A stretch of 64,000 bases of DNA from Episyrphus balteatus (lineage: Eukaryota > Arthropoda > Insecta > Diptera > Syrphidae), in the NCBI RefSeq assembly GCF_945859705.1, contig NC_079134.1, positions 151,563,718 through 151,627,717 of the forward strand. The letters run 5' to 3'. This document shows positions 44,690-55,504 of the stretch, in pieces. The notes beneath the pieces were generated by a model that had not been told where the DNA came from, made no database searches, and saw only the letters and a list, made by a program, of their open reading frames with translations. A program made the translations under genes and the position numbers. The first letter of the stretch is position 1, and every line of letters begins with the position of its first letter.

Positions 44690-45830
44690 GTATTAAGTTT
44701 ACTACTTGTAATACAAAAATTATTAGAAAATAACCAAAAAAAAAATGGGTTAAATTCTAATCTTCTAGGTATTGACTTATGAAATACCGCTGTATTAGAT
44801 TTTAATATTTTTGTATTAGATTTTAATATATTGTATAACATTTTAACCGAATTTGGTTTATATTTTTTCATGTCGCTAGAACTTTTTTCGGTAAAATTGA
44901 ATATATGAAATTGATGTAGAATTTTTCGAGGAATTCGAATATTGTATTCACAATTCCAAAAACATGTATTTTCACCCTTATAAAGACACTTTTTTGTGGC
45001 CACTTTTTATTTTTGTCCTGCCAAATTCGAACCCGTGTGTCTATAATTAATATAATTGTATTACATTTTAATATAATTGTATTAAAATGTTATACAAATT
45101 TATTAAAAATTAATACAAAAAGTATTAAATTGTAATACAAGAATATTAAATTTGAATCAAACGACACCAGCAGCCATTTTAAAAAAGAAATAATCCATTG
45201 TTTGAGGTTCCTTTTCTAAAAAAAAATTAAATCAAAAACTGTAAATTTGTACTAATTTGAAGGCGCTTTTTTGTTTTTGCAAAGCAAATCAAATTATCAC
45301 CCGAATTTCTAGCAGTGAGATAGCACGTTGGTAAAACATTCGCCTAGAGACCTAAGTAGGTTCGATCCCCAGCGGCTGCCAATTTTTTCTGTTTTTTTTT
45401 TTTAATAAATTGATTTTTTTTTTCAAAGTTGAAACAACTTTGATTTAAAGATGTTTTATAATCGTAAACGACTTTAAATAAACTATTTTCTACTTTGATT
45501 TTAAAATGTTCGTCTTCAACGCAAAATCATTCCGAAAAATAGTTGAATCAATGTGGTTTTCGTTGATTTTAAGTTGTGTATATTAAATTTTAATACATTT
45601 TGTATTAACTAAAAAATTTTAGCATTTTGTCATGTATTAAATTCTTATATATTTCTTGTGTATACCTACAATATTACCCAAAAAGTATTAAAAAATACTT
45701 CAGAATTTTTAACTGTTATCTTTTTTGGGTTCTTGTGAAAACAGGCTATTATAAGTACATTGGTTTCTGTGATTATTCATTTGGGTTAAAAATCGATCCT
45801 TATTATTCTTAAAAAAAAAAAAAAAATAAT
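44690..45830. repeat. Region of dispersed ATTAA/TAATAC words with a tRNA-like core
   Basis: The words GTATTA and TAATAC, usually followed by AATTTTAAT-type phrases, occur many times from 44690 to 45140 and again from 45575 to 45700, leaving a middle segment (45150-45570) of different sequence that holds the tRNA-like module. This suggests an element with repeat-rich ends and a distinct core. Exact ends are not defined. Minus-strand frame 44686-45003 lies in it and is not supported as a gene. Confidence 0.4.
45312..45380 (+). other. tRNA-like module, second example
   Basis: An A-box-like TAGCACGTTGG lies at 45321-45331 and a B-box GGTTCGATCC at 45359-45368. An outer GCAG/CTGC pairing (45312-45315 with 45376-45379) gives a tRNA-sized 68-nt span followed by T-runs. 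Inner stems are weak, so it is not a functional tRNA gene. Like the module at 16298-16370, it may be a pol III promoter carried by a repeat. Confidence 0.5.
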
Positions 45831-48426
45831 AATATTTAAATACTTTTACTTCACCCAATAAATAACTCGTTTTAAGAAAATTTTTTTTTCGAACAAATAC
45901 CTCAGGACCTCATTTTAAGAAGCATTTTAAAAACCGCAACATACATAGTTGTCCATTTATTAATAAAACATATCACCACCTCGACACCACTCCATTTTTT
46001 TTTTTTTTTTGCAATATACTACACTACAATGATTTTGATTGTTTTCTCCTGATAGTGTTGCCACTCATGTAGGAACATAGAAACTACCCAATGTCGCATA
46101 GTGAATAAATTCAATCGGTCGTAAATCCAATTTAAGAAATGCATTCTAGTGCAGCGAAATGGTTGGTTAAACTAAACACCATTATATACAATTTTCAGTA
46201 TAGGTAAATGCCACACCAATGTGCAATGACACAAAAGAAAACTATCATCTGGCAATGAAATTTATTACCAACAAGGATGTATCCCTTTACTTTCTAAAGT
46301 TTTCACAATGAAAAAAAAAAAAAAAAAAAAAAAATACAAAATACAAAAAACAAATAAGGGGGAATTGTGGCAACCTTGAAGCACCCAACAACAAAAGACC
46401 CCTCTTCCCACAAGAAATAAATACAAATGTGGAAAAAATGCTTCTTCTCGCCGAATATTTACCTCATGAAACCATAAATTATAGACCAAGGGCCACTAAG
46501 CTATACCTCTTTGTATAATGTTGGAGAAACACAACGCCTTGTGTCCTGTTCTCTGTTTCAATCGTCCTTCTAGTTGTACCTATAGGTCCACTCTGCGAAT
46601 GTGAAAATTAAATCGAATAAAGATTCCCTCGCACATCAAATAGAAAGCAAACTTTTTGCAGATTTATTTTAGAATTTTGTCCATGTTTAAAGTTCTTTTA
46701 TTTTAATCGATTTGTTTAACCAGGGGTGGAATTGATTAGTAAAATTAACAATTGGGCCAGTACTTTTTTTTTTAAATTCACTGGAAACGAATTAAATCTC
46801 GGTTCAATATTAGTATTTAATTTAGTAGTAAAAGTACTATTAGTATTAAATTAAGTAGTAAAAAGTACTTTTAGTACTAGATTTAGTACTAAAAGCATTA
46901 TTTTCCTCAGTTTTAGCAGATGTAGCAATATTTGGCAGTATAATTAGAAGTTGTTTTTTTATCGCAGCACCAATTATAATAAAAGTACCTTTCCACAACA
47001 AATACGGCCCTGGATTTGCAAAAGAATTACCCATGATTCTGATTATTTTTTTTTTTATTAAATAAGTGCGCTATGAATGAGTTATTTCTATGTGTTTGTA
47101 AAGGTATACCTCTGGCGAAGTTTAACATCAACTTGTATGTACCTTGTCGTCCTGGGTATACCTCCGAAAAGTTGTAGTAAGGTATTCGCGGTACTCTTAA
47201 GAAGCAAACAATTTTCCTTATTTCTAAAAAAAGAAAAAGTGTGGGTAAAAAGTGATATTCTTAAAAATTATTGGAGCAAGAAAAAGGTGATAAACAGTTT
47301 CAATTGGTAGTAAATCTTATTTTTCACTGGCTGGCGCACTGAGAAAAGAATTCAGAAGGACGATGCAAGAATTTACAGCTCTGCTGCACCCCGAGGGTAA
47401 TGTCATTGACGACAGTTGTGGAAATTGAGAACACTACACCAAGTTAGTTAGGTTTTTTTTTTTATTATTTTTTCTTGTACGTACATATATTTGTGCAACT
47501 TAGTTTTTTTTTTTTTTCTTAGAACTTTTAAATTCATCAATTGGATTGCGCCCTGAGGGTGGGCGTATAAAGAAGGTTTTTGGAAGGTTTTTTTTTTTAT
47601 CATTTATTCTTGGTGTGGTTTTATATCAGAAAATATAAACTATATTGAAACGAAGTTTATTGAATTGTCGTTCGTTGTTGAGAGAGAGTGTGGACAATTG
47701 TTCCGCAGTTGATATGAAAAGTTTATGAGGCAAAAGAATGAAAAATTGAAACCAATTTGAAGGTATTTGGCAAAAATCATTTGGAAAACAGTTGAGAGAA
47801 TTGCTTTTCTCTGTAAAAGGATTTTTTCTTCACATTTTGATTCATGATCGAAATAATAGTTGTGGCATTCAATTTATTGGGGAATTGGAAAATTACAAAA
47901 ATTCAGTATCGGAAAATTCAATACCGGAATTGAATTAGGTCAGGGTGATTTTGAAGCGATAATAAATAGTAAGAATGCATTTTTCGTAGGTATTGAAATT
48001 GATCTTGAACGGTAAAACTTTTGAAATTTATATATCATAGGAAAGCGTAAGAAGAGGATTAAGAAATTTCAGCGTTATTTGTTGCGAGTTTAGATTTTTT
48101 AGAAGTCAACTTCGAAACGAAAAGCGGGTAAAGTACCTAGGCAATGAGCTAACACCTGACATCTAAATCTATAGGACTACAAAGCTTGGAAGGGTCCTCT
48201 TGTGACTCAGTGGCTTACTTTCTTTGTTAATGACAATGGTCGGCAACGAAAATAGATCTTGAACCAAATCATACCTAAAGGAATTTTATTTGCTGATTCC
48301 AAATGCGAAGTTAAAATTTGACTGGTACCTCAAGTTTTGAAATACTATTCAAAGTTCAAAAACTTGTTTTTTGAGTACTTTTGACGTTGAATTATGTATA
48401 TCATCATTTTTTTTTTCAAAATCAAC
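45831..48426. other. Repeat-poor island with scattered simple sequence
   Basis: A poly-A run lies at about 46311-46334. From 46740 to 46900 words of the form AGTACTAAAAGTACT and AATTTAGTAGTAAAA recur. Near 46722 is CAGGGGTGGAATTG, and near 47016 CGGCCCTG, which could be the eroded ends of a TIR element. 47340-48240 shows nothing coding. 48240-48426 resembles the left end of the 58.57-kb element (TTTGCTGATTCC then GAAGT). Frames at 46265-46489, 46846-47034 and 47077-47310 have no domain. Confidence 0.35.
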
Positions 48427-49057
48427 AATTTTAAGGTTGACCTAAAATGACAACAAAAACTAAAAATAAGGCTTTGTTCCTGAAGGCCTCAGCAATAATA
48501 ATCCGTTTCTACCAAAATCGGATTAGCTTCCTTTTTTGAGATACCCCCCGTAAACGTGTTTTTTTTTTCGATAAAAATTCATATCAACGCAAGGCTCGAA
48601 TACGAGCCTTGCTAGGCGCCGAGAATTGAAAAAGGTTTTTAGTAGAGGTATTCAATACAATCATTTTTTTTATGGGAGGGAGGGTCTATGTCCCCCTTTT
48701 AGAAATCATACAAAAAAAAAAGAGTGTGTGTACACATGTACACGCGACTGAAGTTATACTTCTCATTCAGTATATGTAAATGAATTTCATTTGATATTTT
48801 TAATTTCTATTATTAAATTAATTAATCCACACTTCGTTTTTTTACATTTTTATCAAGTGAACAATAAATTAATTCTTTCATCCTCCTTGCGTCCATGTAG
48901 TTTTCAATTTATTCTGTGAAATTTACTCATGTTGTGCGGTTCAGAACGTACGGTATATGCTTAACGAAAGTAAATGAATTGCGCATAAAATGTGCGATAT
49001 GGTAATTTTATGAGAATTGTGTGTGCTTCAGCACTAGTAGTAGCAATATGGAACTTG

Positions 49058-50511
49058 CAGGGTTGCTACAAAGCTCAAAAGTGAGCTGAGCTCAGCTCAC
49101 AGCTCAGCTCAAATTTTGAGCTAGCTCACTTTTGAGCTATGTACCATAGCTCCAGCTCATTTGAGCTGAGCTGAAAGTGAGCTGAGCTGATGGTTGAGCT
49201 GAGCTGTTGGGTGAGCTGAGCTGTCGCTGAGCTGAGCTGTTGGGTGAGCTAAGGTAAAGTGAGCTGAGCTCAGCTGTGATGGGTGAGAGGATACATTGAT
49301 TTTTATTTGGAAAGTATAATGAAATTTGAAGATATTTTAAACTTTTATAAAACACCATAGCTTAAGATGTTTGGTTCTAGTTATTAATGGAATTATTTTA
49401 ACACATGGATATTTTTATAAATAAAACAGATAATCTTTTCTCTTGGTTTTTTTAATAGTAAATATATATTTCTTTTTTTATCATAAAAAAAATTCCGGTA
49501 CAATCCGGTTTTTCGACTTTTTTCAAAATTCCGAGAAAATCGAGTTTGAAAGTTGGGGTAAATTTTTAATTTCGAAAAATCCCCGAATCTTTGAACGCTC
49601 TTGGTAGCTAAACCGCTTGAGAGCAATTTTTGGGAGTGATGCCAAATGATAGCTTGTGTCATGGGCCTACGCTTTGCACATTATCAGATTTTTAAAAAAT
49701 CGCCTTCCATGTTAAACCGCCACATCATGCCTATTTTTTCAGAATCGTGCCTATTTTTTTTTTTTACTTTAAAGTTCTCCCGGTTTGAGAACGCGTGGAC
49801 CTACAGGGATGGGAGTTGTACCCAAATGTAGGTTAGAGTCCCCGCTACCTTTTGGCATCAAAAATTTTGTTTTCATTTTCTTCAAAATTCCGCGATATAG
49901 GCTTTGGAACGCTTTGATCTAGAGACAGGGGAGTGGTGCCATATGAAAGCTTATATTCTCAGCTACCCGATAGTGGTATAATTCGGTTTTTCGATTTTTT
50001 TCAAAATTCCGAGAAAATCGCGTTTGAAAGTTTGGGTAAAATTTTTGTTCGAAAAATCCCCGAATCTTTGAACGCTCCTGGAAGCTAAACCGCTTGAGAA
50101 ACATTTTTGGGAGTGATGCCAAATGATAGCTTGTGTCATGGGCCTACGCTTTGCACATTATCAGATTTTTAAAAAATCGCCTTCCATGTTAAACCGCTAC
50201 ATCATGCCTATTTTTTCAGAATCGTGCCTATTTTTTTTTTACTTTTAAGTTCTCCCGGTTTGAGAACGCGTGGACCTACAGGGATGAGAGTTGAACCCAA
50301 ATGTAGGTTGGAGTCCCTGCTACCTTTTGGCATCATACATTTTTTTTTTTCATTTTCTTCAAAATTTCGAGATATAGGCGTTGGAAGTTGGGGAGCTCAC
50401 TTTCAGCTCAGCTCACTTCCAGCTCAGCTCAAATGAGCTAAGCTATGGTACCTAGCTCAAATTTGAGCTGAGCTGTGAGCTGAGCTGAAATGTGAGCTTT
50501 TTGCAACTCTG
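49058..50511. mobile_element. hAT element with GAGCT-rich TIRs
   Basis: Ends are CAGGGTTGCTACAAAGCTCA and the inverse of CAGAGTTGCAAAAAGCTCAC. The flanks GGAACTTG (49050-49057) and GCAACTTG (50512-50519) match at 7 of 8 bases. Both ends consist of more than 100 bp of GAGCTGAGCT / AGCTCAGCTC words, so the TIRs are long and internally repetitive. The interior holds two tandem R-D units of 478-bp period, the same sequence as 3796-4300. The CAG start, 8-bp TSD and repeated sub-terminal motif indicate hAT; no transposase. Confidence 0.85.
49490..50391 (+). repeat. Two tandem R-D units (478-bp period)
   Basis: The word CGGTTTTTCGA occurs at 49506 and 49984, and all later landmarks (AAGCTAAACCGCTTGAGA, CATGGGCCTACGCTTTGCAC, CCGGTTTGAGAACGCGTGGA, AATGTAGGTT) repeat at the same spacing. 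The first unit is cut short at its 5' side, and the second stops at the GAGCT-rich right end. They are much closer to each other than to 3796-4300, so the duplication is recent relative to the spread of the family. Confidence 0.85.
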
Positions 50512-50512
50512 G

Positions 50513-50701
50513 CAACTTGCCACATGTAACTTGCCACATGCAACTTGCCACACGCAACTTGCCACATGCAACTTGCCACACGCAACTTGCCACATGCAGC
50601 TTGCCACATGCAACTTGAAACACGCAACTTGCCACATGCAACTTGCCACATGCAACTTGCCACATACAACTTGCCACATGAAACATGTAACTTGCAACGT
50701 G
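50513..50701 (+). repeat. 14-bp minisatellite CAACTTGCCACATG
   Basis: Twelve head-to-tail units fill 50513-50680, most identical apart from CACATG / CACACG alternation, followed by AAACATG and one more degenerate unit. All frames of the minus strand and two of the plus strand are open because the unit lacks stops; the resulting 70-85-codon frames are not genes. The first unit overlaps the right TSD of the hAT element ending at 50511. Confidence 0.95.
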
Positions 50702-52040
50702 TTGTGTGTTTTATGTTTGCCGTACTGCGGCGTACTGCATTTTTAAATACTAAAGTACTGCCTACTCTAAAGGTGAAACGACAGCCCTGCTACCCAGGGT
50801 GATCGCGTCATAATCCCTTTGACATTCTTGTCAAAAAGTAAATTTTCATACCCACCCTCCCATAAGAAGTATAACTTCAAAAATATTAAAAAATAATGGC
50901 AACACTTACAGTTATGAATGATATATTTTTCAAAAGCTAGTATTGCACTTAACTAGAGTTTTTAAATCAAGTTATTTTAATCAGTTGTTTTCGAAATAAT
51001 CGATTTCAACAACAATTGTGAAAAAGAAGTTTAAAAAAATAAATTGAATACTATTTTTGTCAAGAATTTGGGTTTCATTACGGGATAAATTAATAAAATA
51101 AACTAACTCAATAAATTCCTTAAATACTGAAAATCGTATGTTTCTATGCCTTCTAGTTTTTGAGAAAATTGAAAAATAGGAAAACTACTTTCTTTATCAG
51201 GAAAGTTTTATTCTTTATAGGAAAACTACTTTCTTTATCAGGCTATGAGCGTTGTGGTACCACACTGGTACCAAGAAATTTTATTTTTAAAATTCAATTT
51301 TAAATGGAAATAAAACCCATCCATGGAATCGAAGTAAATTAAGCACAGTACTTTTTAATTTTTTGATTTTTGATAATAGCAAAGCAAAATAGCCAAGAAA
51401 ATAAAAATCTGATAAAAAAAGTAGTTTTCCTATTTTTCAATTTTCTCAAAAACTAGAAGGCTTAAGAACATATGGTTTTCAGTATTTGATAAGGAATTTA
51501 TTGAGGTAGTTTATTTTATCAATTTATCCCGTAATGAAACCCAAATTCTTGACAAAAATAGTATTCAATTTATTTTTTTAAACTTCTTTTTCACAATTGT
51601 TGACTTTGAAATCGATTATTTCGAAAACAACTGATTAAAATTAATTGATTTAAAAACTATAATTTAGACCACAATTCTAGCTTTTGAATAAGGTATCATT
51701 CATAACTGTAAGTGTTGCCATTGTTTTTTAATAATTTTTTGTATGATTTTTTAGAAAATTGCCCCTCCTGCCTAAAGGGGGGACATAGACCCTACCTCCC
51801 ATAAAAAAATTGATTGTATTGAATACCTCTACTAAAAACCTTTTTCAATTCTTGGCGCCTAAGTTATCGTATTCGAGCCTTGCGTTGATATGAATTTTTA
51901 CCGAAAAAAACACGTTTACGGGGGGTATCTCGAAAAATGAAGCTAATTAGATCTTGGTAAAAACAGATTATTATTGTTGAGGCCTTCAGGAACAAAGGCT
52001 TATTTTTAGTTTTTGTCGTCATTTTAGGTCAACCTTAAAC

Positions 52041-52304
52041 TTGTTCAAGCTCACTGTGAATCGTCAAAAAGGTATTTTCTTAATAAAAAGTTATAGGAAC
52101 AAGATTGTTATTGACATGGATATAGTACAAATATTTGTATGTATGAAAATCACACATACAAACAAAAACAGTAAAATAATATAAAAATATTTCGAGTTTA
52201 GAAATAAAAACAGTTAAATTCGATATTTGAAAAATATCAGCATGAAGGATTCTTGAATGAAATTTTAAATTATTGGAAAGATTAAAATTTGGTAACAGTT
52301 TTGC
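52041..52304. other. A+T-rich spacer
   Basis: A short A/T-rich interval between the inverted-repeat structure and the reverse DINE-like fragment, with nothing recognised. Confidence 0.4.
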
Positions 52305-52545
52305 TGTTAGTAATTCTAACAAAACTGCGTTTTGAGGTTTTTTTTCTCAAAAAATTCGGAGAATTGAAATATGGCGTTGCCATTTTTTCAAAAACAGACA
52401 TATTTTTAAGTAAGTATCATTTATTTAATCAAACTATAAGCCTATATTTCCCAAAATTTACTAACAGATTTTTCTTTTCAATTCGTTGTGTAAAATATGA
52501 TCGAATTAAAAAATTGTATCTAAAAAACAAAAAAAAAAAAATGTT
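52305..52545 (-). mobile_element. DINE-1/mini-me-like fragment (reverse)
   Basis: On the minus strand it reads AAAAATGGCAACGCCATATTT, TTCTCCGAATTTTTTGAGAAA and AAACGCAGTTTTGTTAGAAT, matching 42170-42255 in copy 3. It lacks the core and microsatellite, so it is a fragment. Confidence 0.6.
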
Positions 52546-55504
52546 TTAATTAGTTTTAGACCCTCGATTTTTTTTATTTTTCTTCTAAAATTAAACTTAA
52601 TCTTTAACTTCCGATAGTTATTTATATTATTTGTATTTTATTTAAATACGACAAGATCCAATTTGGAAAATATATTTTAAAATTGTGTTCCCCCTTGAGA
52701 TTATGCAAGTTTTTGTAAAATGATCCTGATAAAATTAATCGATTTTACCAAAGTGACGAAAGGAGGACTTTTTATGTGATATTCAATTTAACAAATCAAT
52801 TTCAACCTCTTCAACTATATTGTCTTCAAAAGTAAAAGAAATCGCCTCTTTTTTGTATATGTATTTAAAATACATGTATCTAAACAAGAAAACAAAAAAA
52901 AACTTAACTTACCCCTTTTTTCAATTGAAATAGAAACATAAAGCTACACACTTTTTGAATTGTGATTTCCTATTCTTTTTTTTTTATTAAATAAACATAA
53001 TTTAATCAGATCAATTTCATAACCAAATATTGAGCTCTACAGATTTCTATTTATTCGAATTGATAGAAATAATAAAATACTTGAAAGGGTTTAAGATAAA
53101 CAAATAACATCTAGCAGAAAGGGTAAAAGTAAATCAGAAAAAAAAAATAAACCAAAAATAAAAGGAAATAAACGTTTTTTGAATTGAGTTAACCCAAAAG
53201 TGTTGCACTTAGGAGGACAAAATACAAAATAAAAAAAAAAAATCATTTCTAACAAAAATCATGAAAAAAAAAGGTTCTAAAAGTTTATTTATTTTTTTTT
53301 TCTTTTCACAATCACTTTACTTCTTATTCACGGTGAAAATCGTTTCCTTTTCATTAGGTGTTCAAAGAAATCGGTCCTTCACTTGAATTTTCTCAATAGA
53401 CTCTCACTCTATTCCTTTCGATAAGATTTGTATATTGTATGTATGTTTGTTTGTTGGAGGGAGTTTATATACCTTTTTAAGAAGAAGAAGCAAAACCCCA
53501 AAGCCTCTCTATATTCTTCTCCACTTCGCATGATAAATTGACAAATTTATTTGGGTCAAAGCCTAAACCCATTCATCATCTTTCTCTCTCAGAATTCCCA
53601 TCCATTTGCCATTTGGCAAATGTGCGTCTCCAAATAAAAAAAAAAAAAAAACTCATGAATCAGTCACAGATGGGTAAAGGAGGGTGAGTTAAAAGAGGGT
53701 TTTGTATTGGAAAATTAATGTCCTAAGAACGAGAATGTCTTTGGGTTCATATAAATATTTTCCATTTGCATTCATAATCATAATAATAATAATAATAAGA
53801 TATTGAGTTCATGAGGTTGTCCTCTTCCACTTAGCTACCCTTGAATTGAACCTCTACTTCATCTTCATTTTCTTCCTTGCCCCTTGTCCTTGTATCATTT
53901 CCTAAGTTATATAGAAATTGGATGAGTAATTCTTCTTTTGAAATACAAAAAAAAAAAGAAAAAAAATTGTCTTAAAATTTCTAAGGTGACACACTCATAC
54001 AGTTGCAAACACAAAAAAGGTAAAATCGGAACAAATCACAACCATTGAATTAGGATTTAACGAACCGTTTACGTTGAATAAATTAACCGAAAGAAGACGA
54101 GAAGAGTTTTTTTTTCCTGGTAGAGTCTTCAAGGTACTGCGTTGAAGATGATACAGAAAGGAAGAGTTCCCCTCTTCTCTTTGGTTTTTTTTATTAATGA
54201 CTCCAACAAACAAAAACAAGGACAACTTGGAGAAGAGTATTAGTTTAAAATTTTTGTATAGTATTTGTTGTTTTAACTTGCTCAACAGCGAAGAGATTTT
54301 TGAGGGTTTGTATTGGATTTGCAAATTTATTTCTTTTTTATTGAATTTCTCGAAAAGGATTTTGATTAAATTGCTTATTGTTATTTTTTGTTCAAAAATT
54401 TGAAAATCGGATCTAAAATTGAAAATATTTTTGAAAATCATCAACATCGCCAAAATCGTTTGATGGTTGATTTTATTCAACTAATTCCAAAATTTTTTAG
54501 TCCTTTTAACTTTGTTTTAAAAGTTTTACGCTATTTTATCATACACAATTTTTTAAATTTTACATCAATACGTTTTAAAATTTTGGATTAGAACATCGAA
54601 TTCGTGGGACACAATTTCGAATTTAACTTATTTATTTTATGTTGGCAGTTATTTATATTCAAGTGGTGTTTGAACTTTATTTTTGGAATTTTTGAAGGAC
54701 CACAGCATTGTTTAAAATTAGTGTGGCAGAGATAATATTGATCAATCTCAAACTCTGTTATTTTTGAAATTCAATTCTAAAATACTGATGATGATGATGA
54801 AAATGAGATTCATGAGGTCTTTTTGGGTAAATACCACAATTCAACTAGCAAAAAGTAGAAAATCATGTTTTTATATAAAAAGGATTTTAAAATGTTGAAA
54901 GGAATTTAAGTAGTGTGTATATATTTTTTTTTTTAATTTAAGTCATTTAATTGTTCGTGTATTTATTTTTGTTGGTACTAGTTTGTTGTTAAAAAATAAA
55001 TATTAGCTTGAAACAGGAACATATAATACATAGTGAATTAAAGGCAATTAAAACAAAAGAGCTGAGCAGAAAACTTGATTATAAACAAAAATTCTACTGG
55101 TTAACAAATACCAAATACTTCCAAAGTTTAACATTTTGTCAAAAATCAAGCAAAAAATAAATTATGTTTTTTTTTTTTAATATTGTGATTGGTCTAATAA
55201 ATTTTAGATATCTATTATTAAAAATATTTAACAAACTGAATTTTAATTTTAAAGGAGAAAATCATTCGTACATGGTGCGATAGTTTGAGATTATATATTT
55301 GGATTGGACATTTCTGTAGTTTGGTTGAGGAATATTAAAATTAATACGAGACAAATGGTGCAAAGAGTCAATTTTTTAATTTATAATGAACGAAAAACAT
55401 AAATAAGACCTTTTATTTTGAAGTCATTTATGAATAGTATAAAAGTATAGGTCTTAAATGCCTACCTTGCTGTATATTCCAAAGTTAACAAAAAAGCAGT
55501 TTAA
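52546..55504. other. Non-coding stretch with a repeat-poor island at 53.3-54.2 kb
   Basis: There is a short AAT-type triplet run near 53778-53798. The longest open frame of the whole window (161 codons, 53995-54480 minus) lies here. It is Lys/Asn/Ile/Phe/Ser-rich, shows no domain, and is overlapped by open frames on the plus strand, so I read it as chance. ATGATGATGATGAAAATGA lies near 54787. No TIR elements recognised. Confidence 0.45.

Larger units (their letters stand above)
48722..50880. mobile_element. Insert in the left arm, bounded by GAAGTTATACTTCT inverses
   Basis: Just inside the left junction lies GTGTGTGTACACATGTACAC then TGAAGTTATACTTCT. Just inside the right junction lies AGAAGTATAACTTCA. 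They are exact inverses of 15 bp, and A-runs flank both sides. The insert carries the hAT element 49058-50511 and the 14-bp minisatellite, so at least two further events happened inside it. Its identity is unknown; the exact edges are uncertain by a few bases because of the A-runs. Confidence 0.5.
48427..52040. repeat. Large inverted-repeat structure split by insertions
   Basis: The outer left arm (48427-48720) pairs with 51735-52040, and the inner left arm (about 50880-51200) pairs with 51418-51734, around a centre at 51200-51417. Shared landmarks are AAGGTTGACCTAAAATGAC, CCTGAAGGCCTCA, CGTAAACGTG, TTGAATAC/GTATTCAATACAATC, GGGTCTATGTCCCCC, GGCAACACTTACAGTTATGA and TTCAATTTTCTCAAAAACTAG. The left arm is interrupted between 48721 and about 50880 by other elements. 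Without the insert the structure would be about 1.45 kb. A solo arm occurs at 15488-15860. Confidence 0.8.

Noticed and set aside
46722..47022. hAT element between CAGGGGTGGAATTG and CGGCCCTG
   Set aside because: The inverse of the right end (CAGGGCCGTATTTG) agrees with the left only over the first few bases, and there is no matching 8-bp duplication.
50513..50701. CRISPR-like regular array
   Set aside because: Units are directly adjacent at 14 bp with no unique spacers, and the genome is eukaryotic.
50438..50802. Several 70-85-codon repetitive frames on both strands
   Set aside because: Produced by the 14-bp minisatellite, whose unit contains no stop codon in most frames; a 14-bp period is not a multiple of three.
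53995..54480. Longest open frame in the window (161 codons, minus strand)
   Set aside because: Composition is dominated by Lys, Asn, Ile, Phe, Leu and Ser as expected from A/T-rich DNA. Plus-strand frames are open over the same interval, and no domain or splice context is recognisable.
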